This document shows, in pieces, positions 1 to 7,151 of a DNA stretch of 9,295 nucleotides. Position 1 is the first letter of the stretch. Each line of letters opens with the position of its first letter. Origin of the DNA: Bacillota bacterium (lineage in GTDB: Bacteria; Bacillota_I; Bacilli_A; Acholeplasmatales; Acholeplasmataceae); the NCBI GenBank assembly GCA_027620815.1, contig JAQCDH010000027.1, forward strand, positions 1-9,295. Direction: 5' to 3'. The notes under the pieces were generated by a model. The model was given only the letters and a program-made list of their open reading frames with translations, ran no database searches and was not told the DNA's origin. A program made the translations under genes and the position numbers.

Positions 1-93
1 GAACAAATCATTCTTAATAAGAAACATCAATTGATTGAATTTTGGCTTAAAAAGTCATATCAATTTAAATTAAAGTCCTTAGATTTTAATTAA
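1..93 (+). CDS. possible C-terminal tail of an unidentified convergent gene (partial)
   Basis: Frame 1 of the plus strand is open from the window edge through 30 codons to a TAA at 91-93, while the other five frames all contain stops here. The peptide begins EQIILNKKHQ and ends KSLDFN. It is rich in Lys, Leu and aromatic residues, as a soluble protein tail would be, but I recognise no family. Its stop codon overlaps the obg stop codon (90-92), so the two genes would converge with a two-base overlap and no intergenic terminator. A 30-codon open frame can occur by chance in such A+T-rich DNA, so this remains a candidate until the sequence to the left is seen. Confidence 0.45.
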   Translation, partial: EQIILNKKHQLIEFWLKKSYQFKLKSLDFN

Positions 94-1337
94 TCTTTAA
101 ATTCAAAGGTTAAAGTATCAATATAAACTGTGGCGCCATCTTTCGCGCCTTTTTTTCTTAATAAATCATCAACGCCAAGTGCTTTAAGTTGTCTTGCGAA
201 ACGTTTCGCACTTTCATCTTGAGTTAAATCAGTACGTTGATAAAGTTTTGTAACTTGATCACCAACAACTTCAAATACTTGATCACCTATGATATTGACT
301 TCTGTAGGCGCTTCTTCATCATCAAGTGTATAGGTAACATGTGCATCAACTAGAGTTGTTAATGGTGGTAATGTTGTAACTAAAGCAACGAGTTGTTGTA
401 CGAGCACATCGATGTTTTCTTTAGTAAATGTCGATATAAATAATACATCATCCCCAAAAATATGGTTAATTTTCTTACGGTCTTCTTCATCAAGTAGTTC
501 TGATTTATTCACAACAAGTACTTCTTTACGATCAATTAAATTTGGATCATAAAGACGAAGTTCTTTAAGTATTGCTTCATAATCATACTTATAAGATTCT
601 CTTGTTGCATCAAGTACATGAACAAACACACGACATCTTGATAAATGTTTTAAAAATTGAATTCCTAATCCTACCCCTAAATGTGCTTCTTCAATGAGAC
701 CAGGTAAGTCAGCAACAGCAAAGTTCACATCATCATATTGAACCATTCCTAAAATAGGAGAGGTTGTTGTAAAAGGATAATCTGCTATTTTTGTTCTCGC
801 ATTTGAGATCACAGAGACGATGGAAGACTTACCAACACTTGGAAATCCTATGAATCCTACATCTGCAAGTACTTGTAGTTCAAGTTTAATGATATGGTGT
901 TCACCAATATCACCTTTTTCAGCATAATTAGGTGTTGGGTTTGTTCCAGTTGCGAGTGAAATGTTTCCACGACCGCCTTTACCACCCTTTACGATTAGAA
1001 GTTCTTGACCATTTTCAGTAATATCTCCAATGATTTGGCCATCTGCTTTTTTAACGATTGTTCCAAGTGGAACTTTGATGATGGTTGGTTCTCCCTGAGC
1101 ACCAGTCATGCCCTTTGATTGACCATCACTACCATGTGATGCCTTAATATGTCTCATGTATCTAAATGGATAAAGCGTCGTCATTCCACTATCGCCTAAA
1201 AAGATGACATCGCCACCTTTACCACCAGATCCACCCCATGGACCACCAAACTCCACATATTTCTCACGGCGGTAGGCACACATGCCATTACCACCCTTAC
1301 CACCTGTAACTTCTATTTTAATTTCATCAACAAACAT
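90..1337 (-). CDS. obg: Obg/CgtA family ribosome-assembly GTPase
   Basis: Obg is a cytoplasmic GTPase that binds the 50S subunit late in assembly. The 415-residue protein has all three Obg parts. Residues 1-157 are the glycine-rich Obg fold (GGKGGNG, GGPWGGSGGKGG, GGKGGRGN). Residues 158 to about 325 are the G domain, with G1 GFPSVGKSS (164-172), a switch I region ADYPFTT (185-191) and G3 DLPG (210-213). About 345-415 is the OCT domain (FEVVGD, GVDDLLRKKGAKDGATV). G4 reads NKSE (277-280) instead of the usual NKxD, and G5 reads IST instead of ISA, so guanine recognition may be slightly altered. The start is ATG with a GAGG ribosome binding site six bases upstream. It lies just downstream of rpmA, the common gram-positive order, but behind a terminator, so it probably relies on readthrough or on a promoter not clearly visible. 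The family assignment is secure. Confidence 0.97.
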   Translation of the reverse strand: MFVDEIKIEVTGGKGGNGMCAYRREKYVEFGGPWGGSGGKGGDVIFLGDSGMTTLYPFRYMRHIKASHGSDGQSKGMTGAQGEPTIIKVPLGTIVKKADGQIIGDITENGQELLIVKGGKGGRGNISLATGTNPTPNYAEKGDIGEHHIIKLELQVLADVGFIGFPSVGKSSIVSVISNARTKIADYPFTTTSPILGMVQYDDVNFAVADLPGLIEEAHLGVGLGIQFLKHLSRCRVFVHVLDATRESYKYDYEAILKELRLYDPNLIDRKEVLVVNKSELLDEEDRKKINHIFGDDVLFISTFTKENIDVLVQQLVALVTTLPPLTTLVDAHVTYTLDDEEAPTEVNIIGDQVFEVVGDQVTKLYQRTDLTQDESAKRFARQLKALGVDDLLRKKGAKDGATVYIDTLTFEFKD

Positions 1338-1353
1338 GTTTTCCCTCGATTAG

Positions 1354-1385
1354 AAAAAAAAGGATAATCACACGGATATCCTTTT
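1354..1385 (-). terminator. intrinsic terminator between rpmA and obg
   Basis: Read on the minus strand, AAAAGGATA (1385-1377) and TATCCTTTT (1366-1358) form a 9-bp stem around a 10-base loop. The T tract runs to 1354, giving eight consecutive T residues. It starts 11 bases after the rpmA stop codon, where an intrinsic terminator for rplU-prp-rpmA would sit. The stem has only two G-C pairs, so termination may be partial and leave some readthrough into obg. Confidence 0.75.
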
Positions 1386-1396
1386 CAAATTTTTTA

Positions 1397-1675
1397 TTAG
1401 GCTGCGTACACTGAAACTTGAGTACGACTTCTTCCTTTACGCTCATACTTCACTATACCAGTGACAGTTGTATATAACGTATCATCACTACCGCGTCTTA
1501 CATTTTCACCAGGATGAATTTTTGTTCCACGTTGACGATATAAAATTGACCCGGCAGTTGCAAATTGTCCATCTGACAATTTCATACCTAATCTTTGTGA
1601 ATGAGAATCACGTCCGTTACGTGAAGACCCAGTTCCTTTCTTTGATGCGAATAATTGTAATTGTAATGTTAGCAT
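1397..1675 (-). CDS. rpmA: 50S ribosomal protein L27 with cleavable N-terminal leader
   Basis: L27 sits near the peptidyl-transferase centre of the 50S subunit, and its mature N terminus reaches the tRNA acceptor ends. The 92-residue protein contains the conserved GTGSSRNGRDS region and the RQRGTKIHPGENVRRG core. It starts with MLTLQLQLF followed by ASKKG, an extension typical of Firmicutes, Fusobacteria and related groups. In Staphylococcus aureus the equivalent peptide is removed by Prp after the second Phe of LQFFASKKG; here the matching point is between F9 and A10. The gene begins directly after the prp stop codon (TAA then ATG, no gap), with a GAGGGAG ribosome binding site inside the prp end. 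It is the last gene before the terminator at 1354-1385. Confidence 0.98.
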   Translation of the reverse strand: MLTLQLQLFASKKGTGSSRNGRDSHSQRLGMKLSDGQFATAGSILYRQRGTKIHPGENVRRGSDDTLYTTVTGIVKYERKGRSRTQVSVYAA

Positions 1676-1984
1676 TTAAGCTCCCTCGCTTTCTTTCCAT
1701 ATCACATGACTCGGATAGGCAGTTATAATATCCTCAATTGCCTTTTTAAAGACATGATAGATATAATGGTGCACTTCTTTAAAGTCATGAACCGTAATTG
1801 TTAATTGACCTTCATTTAAAATGGATGTTGTTTGAGTCACTTGCTCAAACAAATTGGCTGTCATAATACTTGCAGTTGACACACCTGCACATACGATGTC
1901 TTCACCTTTTGGTGCAAATAATGCATGGCCTTTAATATCAAGTATCAATGTTTGACCTTGACGCGTTACTTCTATCTTGATCAT
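1676..1984 (-). CDS. prp: Prp-type cysteine protease that processes L27 (YsxB family)
   Basis: Prp is a small cytoplasmic cysteine protease whose known job is to remove the N-terminal peptide of ribosomal protein L27. The 102-residue protein has the family landmarks: the GHA motif with the expected catalytic His20, and GEDIVCAGVS with the expected catalytic Cys32. Length and spacing match the family. It lies between rplU and rpmA, the conserved position in Firmicutes. It overlaps rplU by four bases (ATGA) and abuts rpmA, so translation of all three is probably coupled. The adjoining L27 carries the leader that makes the protease necessary. The function is inferred from family and context and is well supported. 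Confidence 0.95.
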   Translation of the reverse strand: MIKIEVTRQGQTLILDIKGHALFAPKGEDIVCAGVSTASIMTANLFEQVTQTTSILNEGQLTITVHDFKEVHHYIYHVFKKAIEDIITAYPSHVIWKESEGA

Positions 1985-2292
1985 TCGCCTAAGATTTGGT
2001 TAATTAATACTTTTGTATATGCTTGACGATGGCCTTGTTTACGGCGGTAGTTTTTACGTTTTTTATATTTAAAAACAATAATTTTCTTACCACGTCCGTG
2101 TTTAACAACACTTCCTACAACTTTTGCACCTTCTACATAAGGAACACCAATAAGTGTTTTCTTACCTGAAAGTTGTAATACTCTATCAAAAGTTACAGTT
2201 TCGTTATCGTTGGCTTCTAATTTTTCAATATAAATTTCTTGACCAACTTCAACGCGAACTTGTTTACCGCCAGTTTCTATAATGGCATACAT
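1981..2292 (-). CDS. rplU: 50S ribosomal protein L21
   Basis: L21 is a 23S rRNA-binding protein of the large subunit and the first gene of the rplU-prp-rpmA operon. The 103-residue product has normal length, begins MYAIIETGGKQVRVEVGQ and carries the basic C-terminal signature KKRKNYRRKQGHRQ followed by YTKVLI. The ATG is preceded by a near-ideal AAGGAGG ribosome binding site (2307-2301) eight bases upstream. It ends in TGA, which overlaps the prp ATG. This is one of the clearest signs that UGA is a stop in this organism. Its 5' untranslated region contains a candidate L21 autoregulatory leader, so its own protein probably controls the operon. Confidence 0.98.
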   Translation of the reverse strand: MYAIIETGGKQVRVEVGQEIYIEKLEANDNETVTFDRVLQLSGKKTLIGVPYVEGAKVVGSVVKHGRGKKIIVFKYKKRKNYRRKQGHRQAYTKVLINQILGE

Positions 2293-2380
2293 GTCGAATT
2301 CCTCCTTAAGTTTTTGAAGTCACACTATTACGGTAGTCACAAGACATTTAAAAACCGGTTCTACGTGGAACGACCTATTA
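2293..2380 (-). promoter_or_regulatory. candidate L21 leader (ribosomal protein autoregulatory 5' UTR)
   Basis: About 85 bases separate the predicted transcription start (near 2375) from the rplU ATG, much more than the other genes here have. The RNA contains a small hairpin, GUUC/GAAC around CACGUA (2371-2358), flanked by GGUC and a CGGU segment that can pair with ACCG further downstream. A second G+C-richer patch, GUGACUACCG, follows. These islands stand out in otherwise A+T-rich sequence. Low-GC gram-positive bacteria carry a described L21 leader RNA in exactly this position, believed to bind L21 and repress the operon. The assignment rests on position, length and these islands; I could not score it against the family model. 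Confidence 0.6.
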
Positions 2381-2381
2381 C

Positions 2382-2410
2382 ATTTTACTTATTTTTATTT
2401 CAAAAGTCAA
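2382..2410 (-). promoter_or_regulatory. sigma-A type promoter for rplU-prp-rpmA
   Basis: On the minus strand TTGACT (2410-2405) and TAAAAT (2387-2382) are separated by exactly 17 bases, a near-consensus vegetative promoter. The -35 hexamer begins only three bases after the stop codon of the upstream permease gene. The predicted start near 2375 leaves the long leader before L21. Confidence 0.8.
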
Positions 2411-2413
2411 TAC

Positions 2414-3373
2414 TTAACGCTTACCTTGATCATAAACTTGACCAAGTGCTTTAGGTGCTCTAGAATTTTTAGAGAAAAAGGCTAAAATAATGAGTGTAAA
2501 TACATAAGGCAACATCACATAAAATTCACGATCTAAGTCTAAATCACGTAAAATAGGAATGACTGAATAGGATGAGCCTAAGATTCTTAAAAATCCAAAG
2601 AATAATGCACCAAACAATACATAGGTTGGTTTCCAATTACCAAATATCAGTAATGCAATCGCTAAAAATCCAAAACCTGCAACTGTTGCTGCATATTCAG
2701 TCGATGATGAAATGACAAAGATACTTCCACCCATCCCTGCAAGCGCACCTGATATCATAACAGCGATAAAACGGTATTTATATATATTGATTCCTAAAGC
2801 ATCTGCTGCTTGAGGATTTTCTCCCATCGCATTAATACGTAACCCGAACTGTGTTTTGTTTAAGATATAACGGGCAATAAAAAATAAAAGAATAACAATA
2901 TAAAATGAGATAAATACACGCGTAAAAAATAATTCACCAATAATTGGTATTTGCGATAATATCGGAATTTCAGCAATTCTGAATCGTGTCGTAAATTGTA
3001 TTTGTGAGCCTCCGCCTTGTAATAAACGTGCAACATAAATGGCAAACGCTGGCGCAAACAAATTGAGTGCAGTTGCACTTATAATTTGATTGGCTTTCAG
3101 TTGAATGGATGCATACGCATGGAGCATCGCATACAGTGCGCCAAAGATTGCACTAACAACTAATACAATGATAAATAAGAGTTGAGGTGGAATACCACTG
3201 CCTTCAATAAGGGCAAGTGTTCCAATTCCTACAAAGCCACCAAAAATCATAATTCCTTCAAGTGCAATATTAGTAACACCACTACGCTCTGCAAACATAC
3301 CGCCAAGTGCGACCATTAATAAGACGGTTGCTGGAATATAGGTTTCTTGAATGAGTTGATAAATTAAGCTCAT
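2414..3373 (-). CDS. nupQ: nucleoside-type ABC transporter permease (second subunit, NupQ/NupC-like)
   Basis: This is one of two inner-membrane permeases of a nucleoside (probably purine) importer. The 319-residue protein is strongly hydrophobic, with about eight to ten membrane segments, and belongs to the branched-chain amino acid/ribose-type permease superfamily. Motifs shared with the NupQ/YufQ group are visible: FAERSGVTNIALEGIM (27-42), FGLRINAMGENPQAADALGI (176-195) with the cytoplasmic loop expected to contact the ATPase, and GFGFLAIALLIFGNWKP (233-249). The start ATG overlaps the stop of the preceding permease gene (ATGA) and has a good GAGGTGAT ribosome binding site. It is the last gene of the transporter operon, and no terminator follows. 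The substrate class is inferred from family; guanosine or a wider nucleoside range cannot be told apart here. Confidence 0.9.
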   Translation of the reverse strand: MSLIYQLIQETYIPATVLLMVALGGMFAERSGVTNIALEGIMIFGGFVGIGTLALIEGSGIPPQLLFIIVLVVSAIFGALYAMLHAYASIQLKANQIISATALNLFAPAFAIYVARLLQGGGSQIQFTTRFRIAEIPILSQIPIIGELFFTRVFISFYIVILLFFIARYILNKTQFGLRINAMGENPQAADALGINIYKYRFIAVMISGALAGMGGSIFVISSSTEYAATVAGFGFLAIALLIFGNWKPTYVLFGALFFGFLRILGSSYSVIPILRDLDLDREFYVMLPYVFTLIILAFFSKNSRAPKALGQVYDQGKR

Positions 3374-4434
3374 GAGATCACCTCATCTTTTTTCTTTTTG
3401 AATAGTTTAAATAACTTAGGGAGCACTGCTGATATTGCAGAAACATAAATAATAACTGAAATAATGATGTCAACGACTTGAGGGACAAAACCGTATATTT
3501 GCATATAAAATCCACCTTGTCTTAAGTGACTTAAAAACAATCCAGCAAATAACGCACCAATCGGTTCTCCTAATCCAAGTAATGCAACAGAAATACCATC
3601 AAATCCTTCAACAAATATGGTATAGGCAATCGAGATTGTTTTACCTGATACTAAATACGCAACAGATCCTGCAAGACCTGCAAACCCTCCAGCAATTGCA
3701 AAGGATGTAGTAATATTTTTCTTTGTATTCATCCCTGCATAAAGTGCCGCATCTCTAGAAAAACCAGTTGCTCTAAGTTCAAAGCCTAGTGTTGTACGAT
3801 GGATAATCACATGCGATAAAATCGCAATGACAACAGCAATTCCAAAACCAATATTTGCAGTAGAATTTGGAAATAACCCAAGTGATGGTAATATTGCAGT
3901 TGGTAAAATCGCACTTGAGCGTGCTGCATCAGCATTATAAATATTACTACGAATCAGAATAATTAATAAATTCGCAGCAATATAATTCATCATAATCGAA
4001 GTGACAACTTCATTGACATTTCGTAATGCTTTTAATAATCCAATCACAAGTCCCCAGACCATGCCACCCAATATTCCACCTAATAAAGCGACAATAACAT
4101 GAATACCAGCAGGTAAATCCCATAACACACCAATATGAAGTGATACATAGGCACCTATCATCATTTGACCAGATGCACCAATATTAAATAAACCTGTTTT
4201 AAATGCAAATGCAACAGCAAGTCCTGTTAAAATGATTGGTGCGGCTCCATATAACGTATTACCAATTCCAGATGATCCTTGATTTAATCCTCCTGCGATG
4301 AGTTGTAAAAACGCAGGAACACTTTGAAGAGGATTAAATGCTAACATGACTAAGAAGCCCATGAAAAGGCCAATGGCAATGGCAATGAATGAAGGTTTTG
4401 CAAGTTCAAATACTTTTTTTAGTTGTGTTTTCAT
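3370..4434 (-). CDS. nupP: nucleoside-type ABC transporter permease (first subunit, NupP/NupB-like)
   Basis: Partner permease of the same importer, 354 residues, with a short basic N terminus, about nine to ten hydrophobic segments and a Lys-rich C terminus (FKLFKKKKDE). Family motifs include FKTGLFNIGASGQMMIGAY (78-96), NEVVTSIMMNYIA (141-153), FELRATGFSRDAALYAG (218-234) and GFDGISVALLGLGEPIG (277-293). The LRATG and Asp/Ala-rich stretch is the usual cytoplasmic coupling loop. Both ends overlap neighbours by four bases (ATGA with the ATPase and with the next permease), indicating tight translational coupling and balanced subunit synthesis. A GGGG-containing ribosome binding site lies about six bases before the ATG. 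It is longer than the second permease, as in Bacillus NupP versus NupQ. Confidence 0.9.
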   Translation of the reverse strand: MKTQLKKVFELAKPSFIAIAIGLFMGFLVMLAFNPLQSVPAFLQLIAGGLNQGSSGIGNTLYGAAPIILTGLAVAFAFKTGLFNIGASGQMMIGAYVSLHIGVLWDLPAGIHVIVALLGGILGGMVWGLVIGLLKALRNVNEVVTSIMMNYIAANLLIILIRSNIYNADAARSSAILPTAILPSLGLFPNSTANIGFGIAVVIAILSHVIIHRTTLGFELRATGFSRDAALYAGMNTKKNITTSFAIAGGFAGLAGSVAYLVSGKTISIAYTIFVEGFDGISVALLGLGEPIGALFAGLFLSHLRQGGFYMQIYGFVPQVVDIIISVIIYVSAISAVLPKLFKLFKKKKDEVIS

Positions 4435-5960
4435 ACGTGACCCCTTTTGGCACCAGACATATAAAGACCAAGTTCTTGTTGTGTGGTTGTTTTTGGATTA
4501 AAACTACCCACAATTTCTCCCTCATACATCACTAAAATACGGTCTGAAAGTTTCATGATTTCATCAAGTTCAAGTGAAAATAATAAAACACCTTTATTGG
4601 ATTCTCTTGCTTTTAAGAGTTGACCATGAATGTATTCAATTGCGCCAACATCAAGCCCGCGTGTTGGTTGAACAGCAATCAGTAAATCATGTGCTTTACT
4701 CATTTCACGAGCGACAATTGCTTTTTGTTGATTCCCACCACTCATACTTCTTACAGTTGTTGTTGCACCTTGCTCAGATCGAATATCAAATTGCTCAATG
4801 AGTGCATCGGCATGACTTCTAATTTCATCTTTTTTTAAAAAATTTTTATTTTGAAATTCCTGTTTATGGTATTCTTGTATCATTAAATTGGATTGAAGAT
4901 CATAATCTAATACAACGCCATATTTTTGTCTATCTTCTGGTATATGAGAAATGCCTTTTTCATATCTTGTACGAATAGAAGCATGTGTGATCTCTTCACC
5001 GTTTAATAAGACATGACCTTCTTTTACTGGTAGCATACCAGTGAGGGCATAAACACATTCAGTTTGGCCATTACCATCAATACCAGCAATACCAACGATT
5101 TCACCTTTGTAAACATCAAGTGATAGCTTTTTAATAACTTCTTGTGTGCCTTTTAAAACACTGAGCTCTTTCACTTCAAAAACTTTCTCAGTGACTTGAA
5201 CAGATTTTTTATCGACTTCAAAAGAAACATTTCGACCAACCATTAAATCTGCCATATCTTGCGTACTCACTTTTGATACGTCATGTACACCAACTTGTTG
5301 ACCACGTCTTAAAATGGTCACACGATCTGCAACTGCTTTGATTTCATTAAGTTTATGCGTAATTAATATAATAGTTTTGCCTTCTTTAACAAAGTTTCTC
5401 ATGATGTTCATGAGTTCTTCTATTTCTTGAGGCGTTAACACAGCAGTTGGTTCATCAAAAATTAATATATCAGCGTCACGATAAAGCATCTTAAGGATTT
5501 CAACGCGTTGTTGCTGACCTACCGTTAGATCTTTAATGCGTGTATCCAAATCTAAGTTTAAATGATATGCATCAATAATTTTAATGAGTTTTTCTTTTGC
5601 GTTAGTATAATCGATACGATTCAATCGTCCAGTATCTTCAACACCTAATATGATATTATCTAGGACAGAAAATGTTTCAACTAATTTGAAGTGCTGATGC
5701 ACCATCCCAATATTAAGGGCATTGGCATCATTTGGGTTATGAATGTCTACTTTTGAACCATCAATTTTAATCTCGCCTTCATCAGGTACATATAAACCAA
5801 ATAAAATCGACATTAAAGTTGACTTTCCAGCACCATTCTCTCCAAGTATGGCATGAATTTCTTGAGGATAAACTTGTAGAGTTACATGATCATTTGCAGT
5901 TAAAGTACCAAAGCGTTTGGTTATATTTAACATTTCTATTTTGTAAGTTTGTTTGTTCAT
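4431..5960 (-). CDS. nupO: nucleoside-type ABC transporter ATP-binding protein with two ABC domains (NupO/NupA-like)
   Basis: This ATPase powers the importer from the cytoplasmic face. At 509 residues it carries two ABC domains in one chain, as usual for sugar and nucleoside importers of this class. Domain 1: Walker A GENGAGKST (40-48), Q-loop Gln89, signature TVGQQQR (146-152), Walker B LIFDEP with Glu170, and H-loop His202. Domain 2 is degenerate: Walker A-like GIDGNGQT (293-300) lacks the Lys, the signature SGGNQQ is intact (407-412), the Walker B position has Gln431 instead of Glu (AVQPTRGLD), and the H-loop His is replaced in FSLELDE. That asymmetry is a family trait, leaving one full catalytic site. 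A ribosome binding site AAAGGAG lies five bases before the ATG. It follows the lipoprotein gene after a 74-base gap with a strong hairpin and overlaps nupP by four bases. Confidence 0.95.
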   Translation of the reverse strand: MNKQTYKIEMLNITKRFGTLTANDHVTLQVYPQEIHAILGENGAGKSTLMSILFGLYVPDEGEIKIDGSKVDIHNPNDANALNIGMVHQHFKLVETFSVLDNIILGVEDTGRLNRIDYTNAKEKLIKIIDAYHLNLDLDTRIKDLTVGQQQRVEILKMLYRDADILIFDEPTAVLTPQEIEELMNIMRNFVKEGKTIILITHKLNEIKAVADRVTILRRGQQVGVHDVSKVSTQDMADLMVGRNVSFEVDKKSVQVTEKVFEVKELSVLKGTQEVIKKLSLDVYKGEIVGIAGIDGNGQTECVYALTGMLPVKEGHVLLNGEEITHASIRTRYEKGISHIPEDRQKYGVVLDYDLQSNLMIQEYHKQEFQNKNFLKKDEIRSHADALIEQFDIRSEQGATTTVRSMSGGNQQKAIVAREMSKAHDLLIAVQPTRGLDVGAIEYIHGQLLKARESNKGVLLFSLELDEIMKLSDRILVMYEGEIVGSFNPKTTTQQELGLYMSGAKRGHV

Positions 5961-5979
5961 GTCCGCTCCTTTACTTGAG

Positions 5980-6010
5980 AAAAAGGGGAAAGAATGTTTC
6001 TTTCCCCTTT
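5980..6010 (-). terminator. strong hairpin between lipoprotein and ATPase genes, probable partial terminator
   Basis: Positions 5982-5994 and 5998-6010 form a perfect 13-bp inverted repeat with a three-base loop, including four consecutive G-C pairs. Read in gene direction, the CCCC is followed by five T residues (5984-5980) and then CTC. The tail is short for a full terminator, so readthrough is expected. It lies 24 bases after the lipoprotein stop and just before the ATPase ribosome binding site. It could cut downstream expression or protect the upstream mRNA from 3' decay. Confidence 0.75.
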
Positions 6011-6034
6011 ACCAAGTTGTGAATTTAAATATAA

Positions 6035-7132
6035 TTAGCTAGCTGGATTAATTTTAGCTAGTAATGCTGCAGCATCTGAACCATAACCAAGTGTGGTTAA
6101 GAATGCTGTTAATTCTGCTGGTGCAAATGGAACAACAACTGTACCATTAACAATTTTTGCTAAGATTGCATTGTATTGAGCTTCAGTAAATGTATCAAAA
6201 CGGAAAGAATCACCTAATGGTAATGCAACTGCATCTTCAGCAGCACCTAACACTAATGTTTCTCCACCTTCAAATGTGCCATCAACATAATCTTGTAATG
6301 CTTGTTGAACAACAACACCTAAAGCTTTCATTGCTGAAGTAATAACTGATGCAGATTGTGCAGCTTGATCAACGTCAACACCGACAACAAATTTACCAGT
6401 TGCTTCATCTGCTGCTGCCATGACTGAGTTACCAGCACCACCAGCTGCAACGTGAATAACTTCAACACCAGCTGTAAACCATGCTGCTGCTTTTGCTTTG
6501 TGAGCATCATCAGGTGCAAATCCACCTAAGTAGTCATAGTAAGCAGGATCAAATTTCCAAGTAGTTGCGCCAAGTTCATTTGCTGCATAGTATGCACCAG
6601 CAACATAACCTAAACCAAAACGTACAACGGCAGGAACTGCAATACCGCCCATAAATCCTAATTCTCTGAATCCTTCCATGACTGATGCGTATCCAGCTAA
6701 GAATCCTGATTCATTTTCTCTAAATAAAATTGAACGTGTGTTTGATGCAACATTAAATGTTGTATAATCCCCAGGATGAGGAACACCATCAATTAAAACA
6801 AAAATCACATCTGGATATTTTGTTTGTGCTGTGTAAACAGCTGGTTCGAATAAGAATCCAGGTGTTACAACAACTTTTGCACCAGCTGCAACTGCTAAAT
6901 CAATTGCTGCAACATATGCATCATCAGATACTTCTGTTGGTTTGTAGTATTTGTATGTTAAGTTGTTTTCTTCTGCAAACTCAACAATACCTTCCCATGT
7001 ACCTTGGTTAAATGACTTATCGTCAATATCACCAGCATCTGTAACCATTGCGATCTCGTAAGTTTGTGCTTCACAAGATGCAAGTGTCACAACACCAGCG
7101 AGTAAAACAAATAATACTAAAAGTTTTTTCAT
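6035..7132 (-). CDS. nupN: BMP-family nucleoside-binding lipoprotein (NupN/BmpA/PnrA-like)
   Basis: This is the substrate-binding component of the importer, expected to be lipid-anchored on the outer face of the cell membrane and to deliver nucleosides to the permeases. The chosen ATG gives MKKLLVLFVLLAGVVTLASC: two lysines, a hydrophobic stretch and lipobox LASC with Cys20 as the lipidated residue. An in-frame TTG three codons earlier would only add MEW before the lysines. The 365-residue protein shows the BMP N-terminal motif VTDAGDIDDKSFNQGTWEG (30-48), in which the DDKSFN segment is part of the ligand site of PnrA-type proteins. Later landmarks are a central ENESGFLAGY (139-148) and VVGVDVDQAA (249-258). 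The C-terminal half is unusually Ala-rich and has a restricted codon choice, suggesting high expression. It is the first gene of the transporter cluster. The exact nucleoside cannot be read from sequence. Confidence 0.93.
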   Translation of the reverse strand: MKKLLVLFVLLAGVVTLASCEAQTYEIAMVTDAGDIDDKSFNQGTWEGIVEFAEENNLTYKYYKPTEVSDDAYVAAIDLAVAAGAKVVVTPGFLFEPAVYTAQTKYPDVIFVLIDGVPHPGDYTTFNVASNTRSILFRENESGFLAGYASVMEGFRELGFMGGIAVPAVVRFGLGYVAGAYYAANELGATTWKFDPAYYDYLGGFAPDDAHKAKAAAWFTAGVEVIHVAAGGAGNSVMAAADEATGKFVVGVDVDQAAQSASVITSAMKALGVVVQQALQDYVDGTFEGGETLVLGAAEDAVALPLGDSFRFDTFTEAQYNAILAKIVNGTVVVPFAPAELTAFLTTLGYGSDAAALLAKINPAS

Positions 7133-7151
7133 CCATTCCAATACTATTTTT

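Noticed and set aside
1361..1388. TTGAAA-16-TATCCT as an obg promoter
   Set aside because: Poor -10 match and complete overlap with the terminator stem; mentioned as a possibility but not listed as a feature.
1468..1728. Plus-strand open frame across rpmA and prp
   Set aside because: Both strands cannot plausibly code here; L27 and Prp are unmistakable and the plus frame shows no family features.
5620..6060. Mobile element or attachment site near the strong inverted repeat
   Set aside because: The repeat is a single local hairpin with a T tail; no transposase, target duplication or second copy is present in the window.
6328..6525. Second minus-strand frame rich in Gln and Leu inside the lipoprotein gene
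   Set aside because: It is an out-of-frame reading of repetitive Ala codons; the BMP frame has family motifs on both sides.
6757..7011. Plus-strand Gln/Leu/His-rich open frame inside the lipoprotein gene
   Set aside because: Low-complexity composition is the expected reflection of Ala-, Thr- and Val-rich codons on the coding strand.
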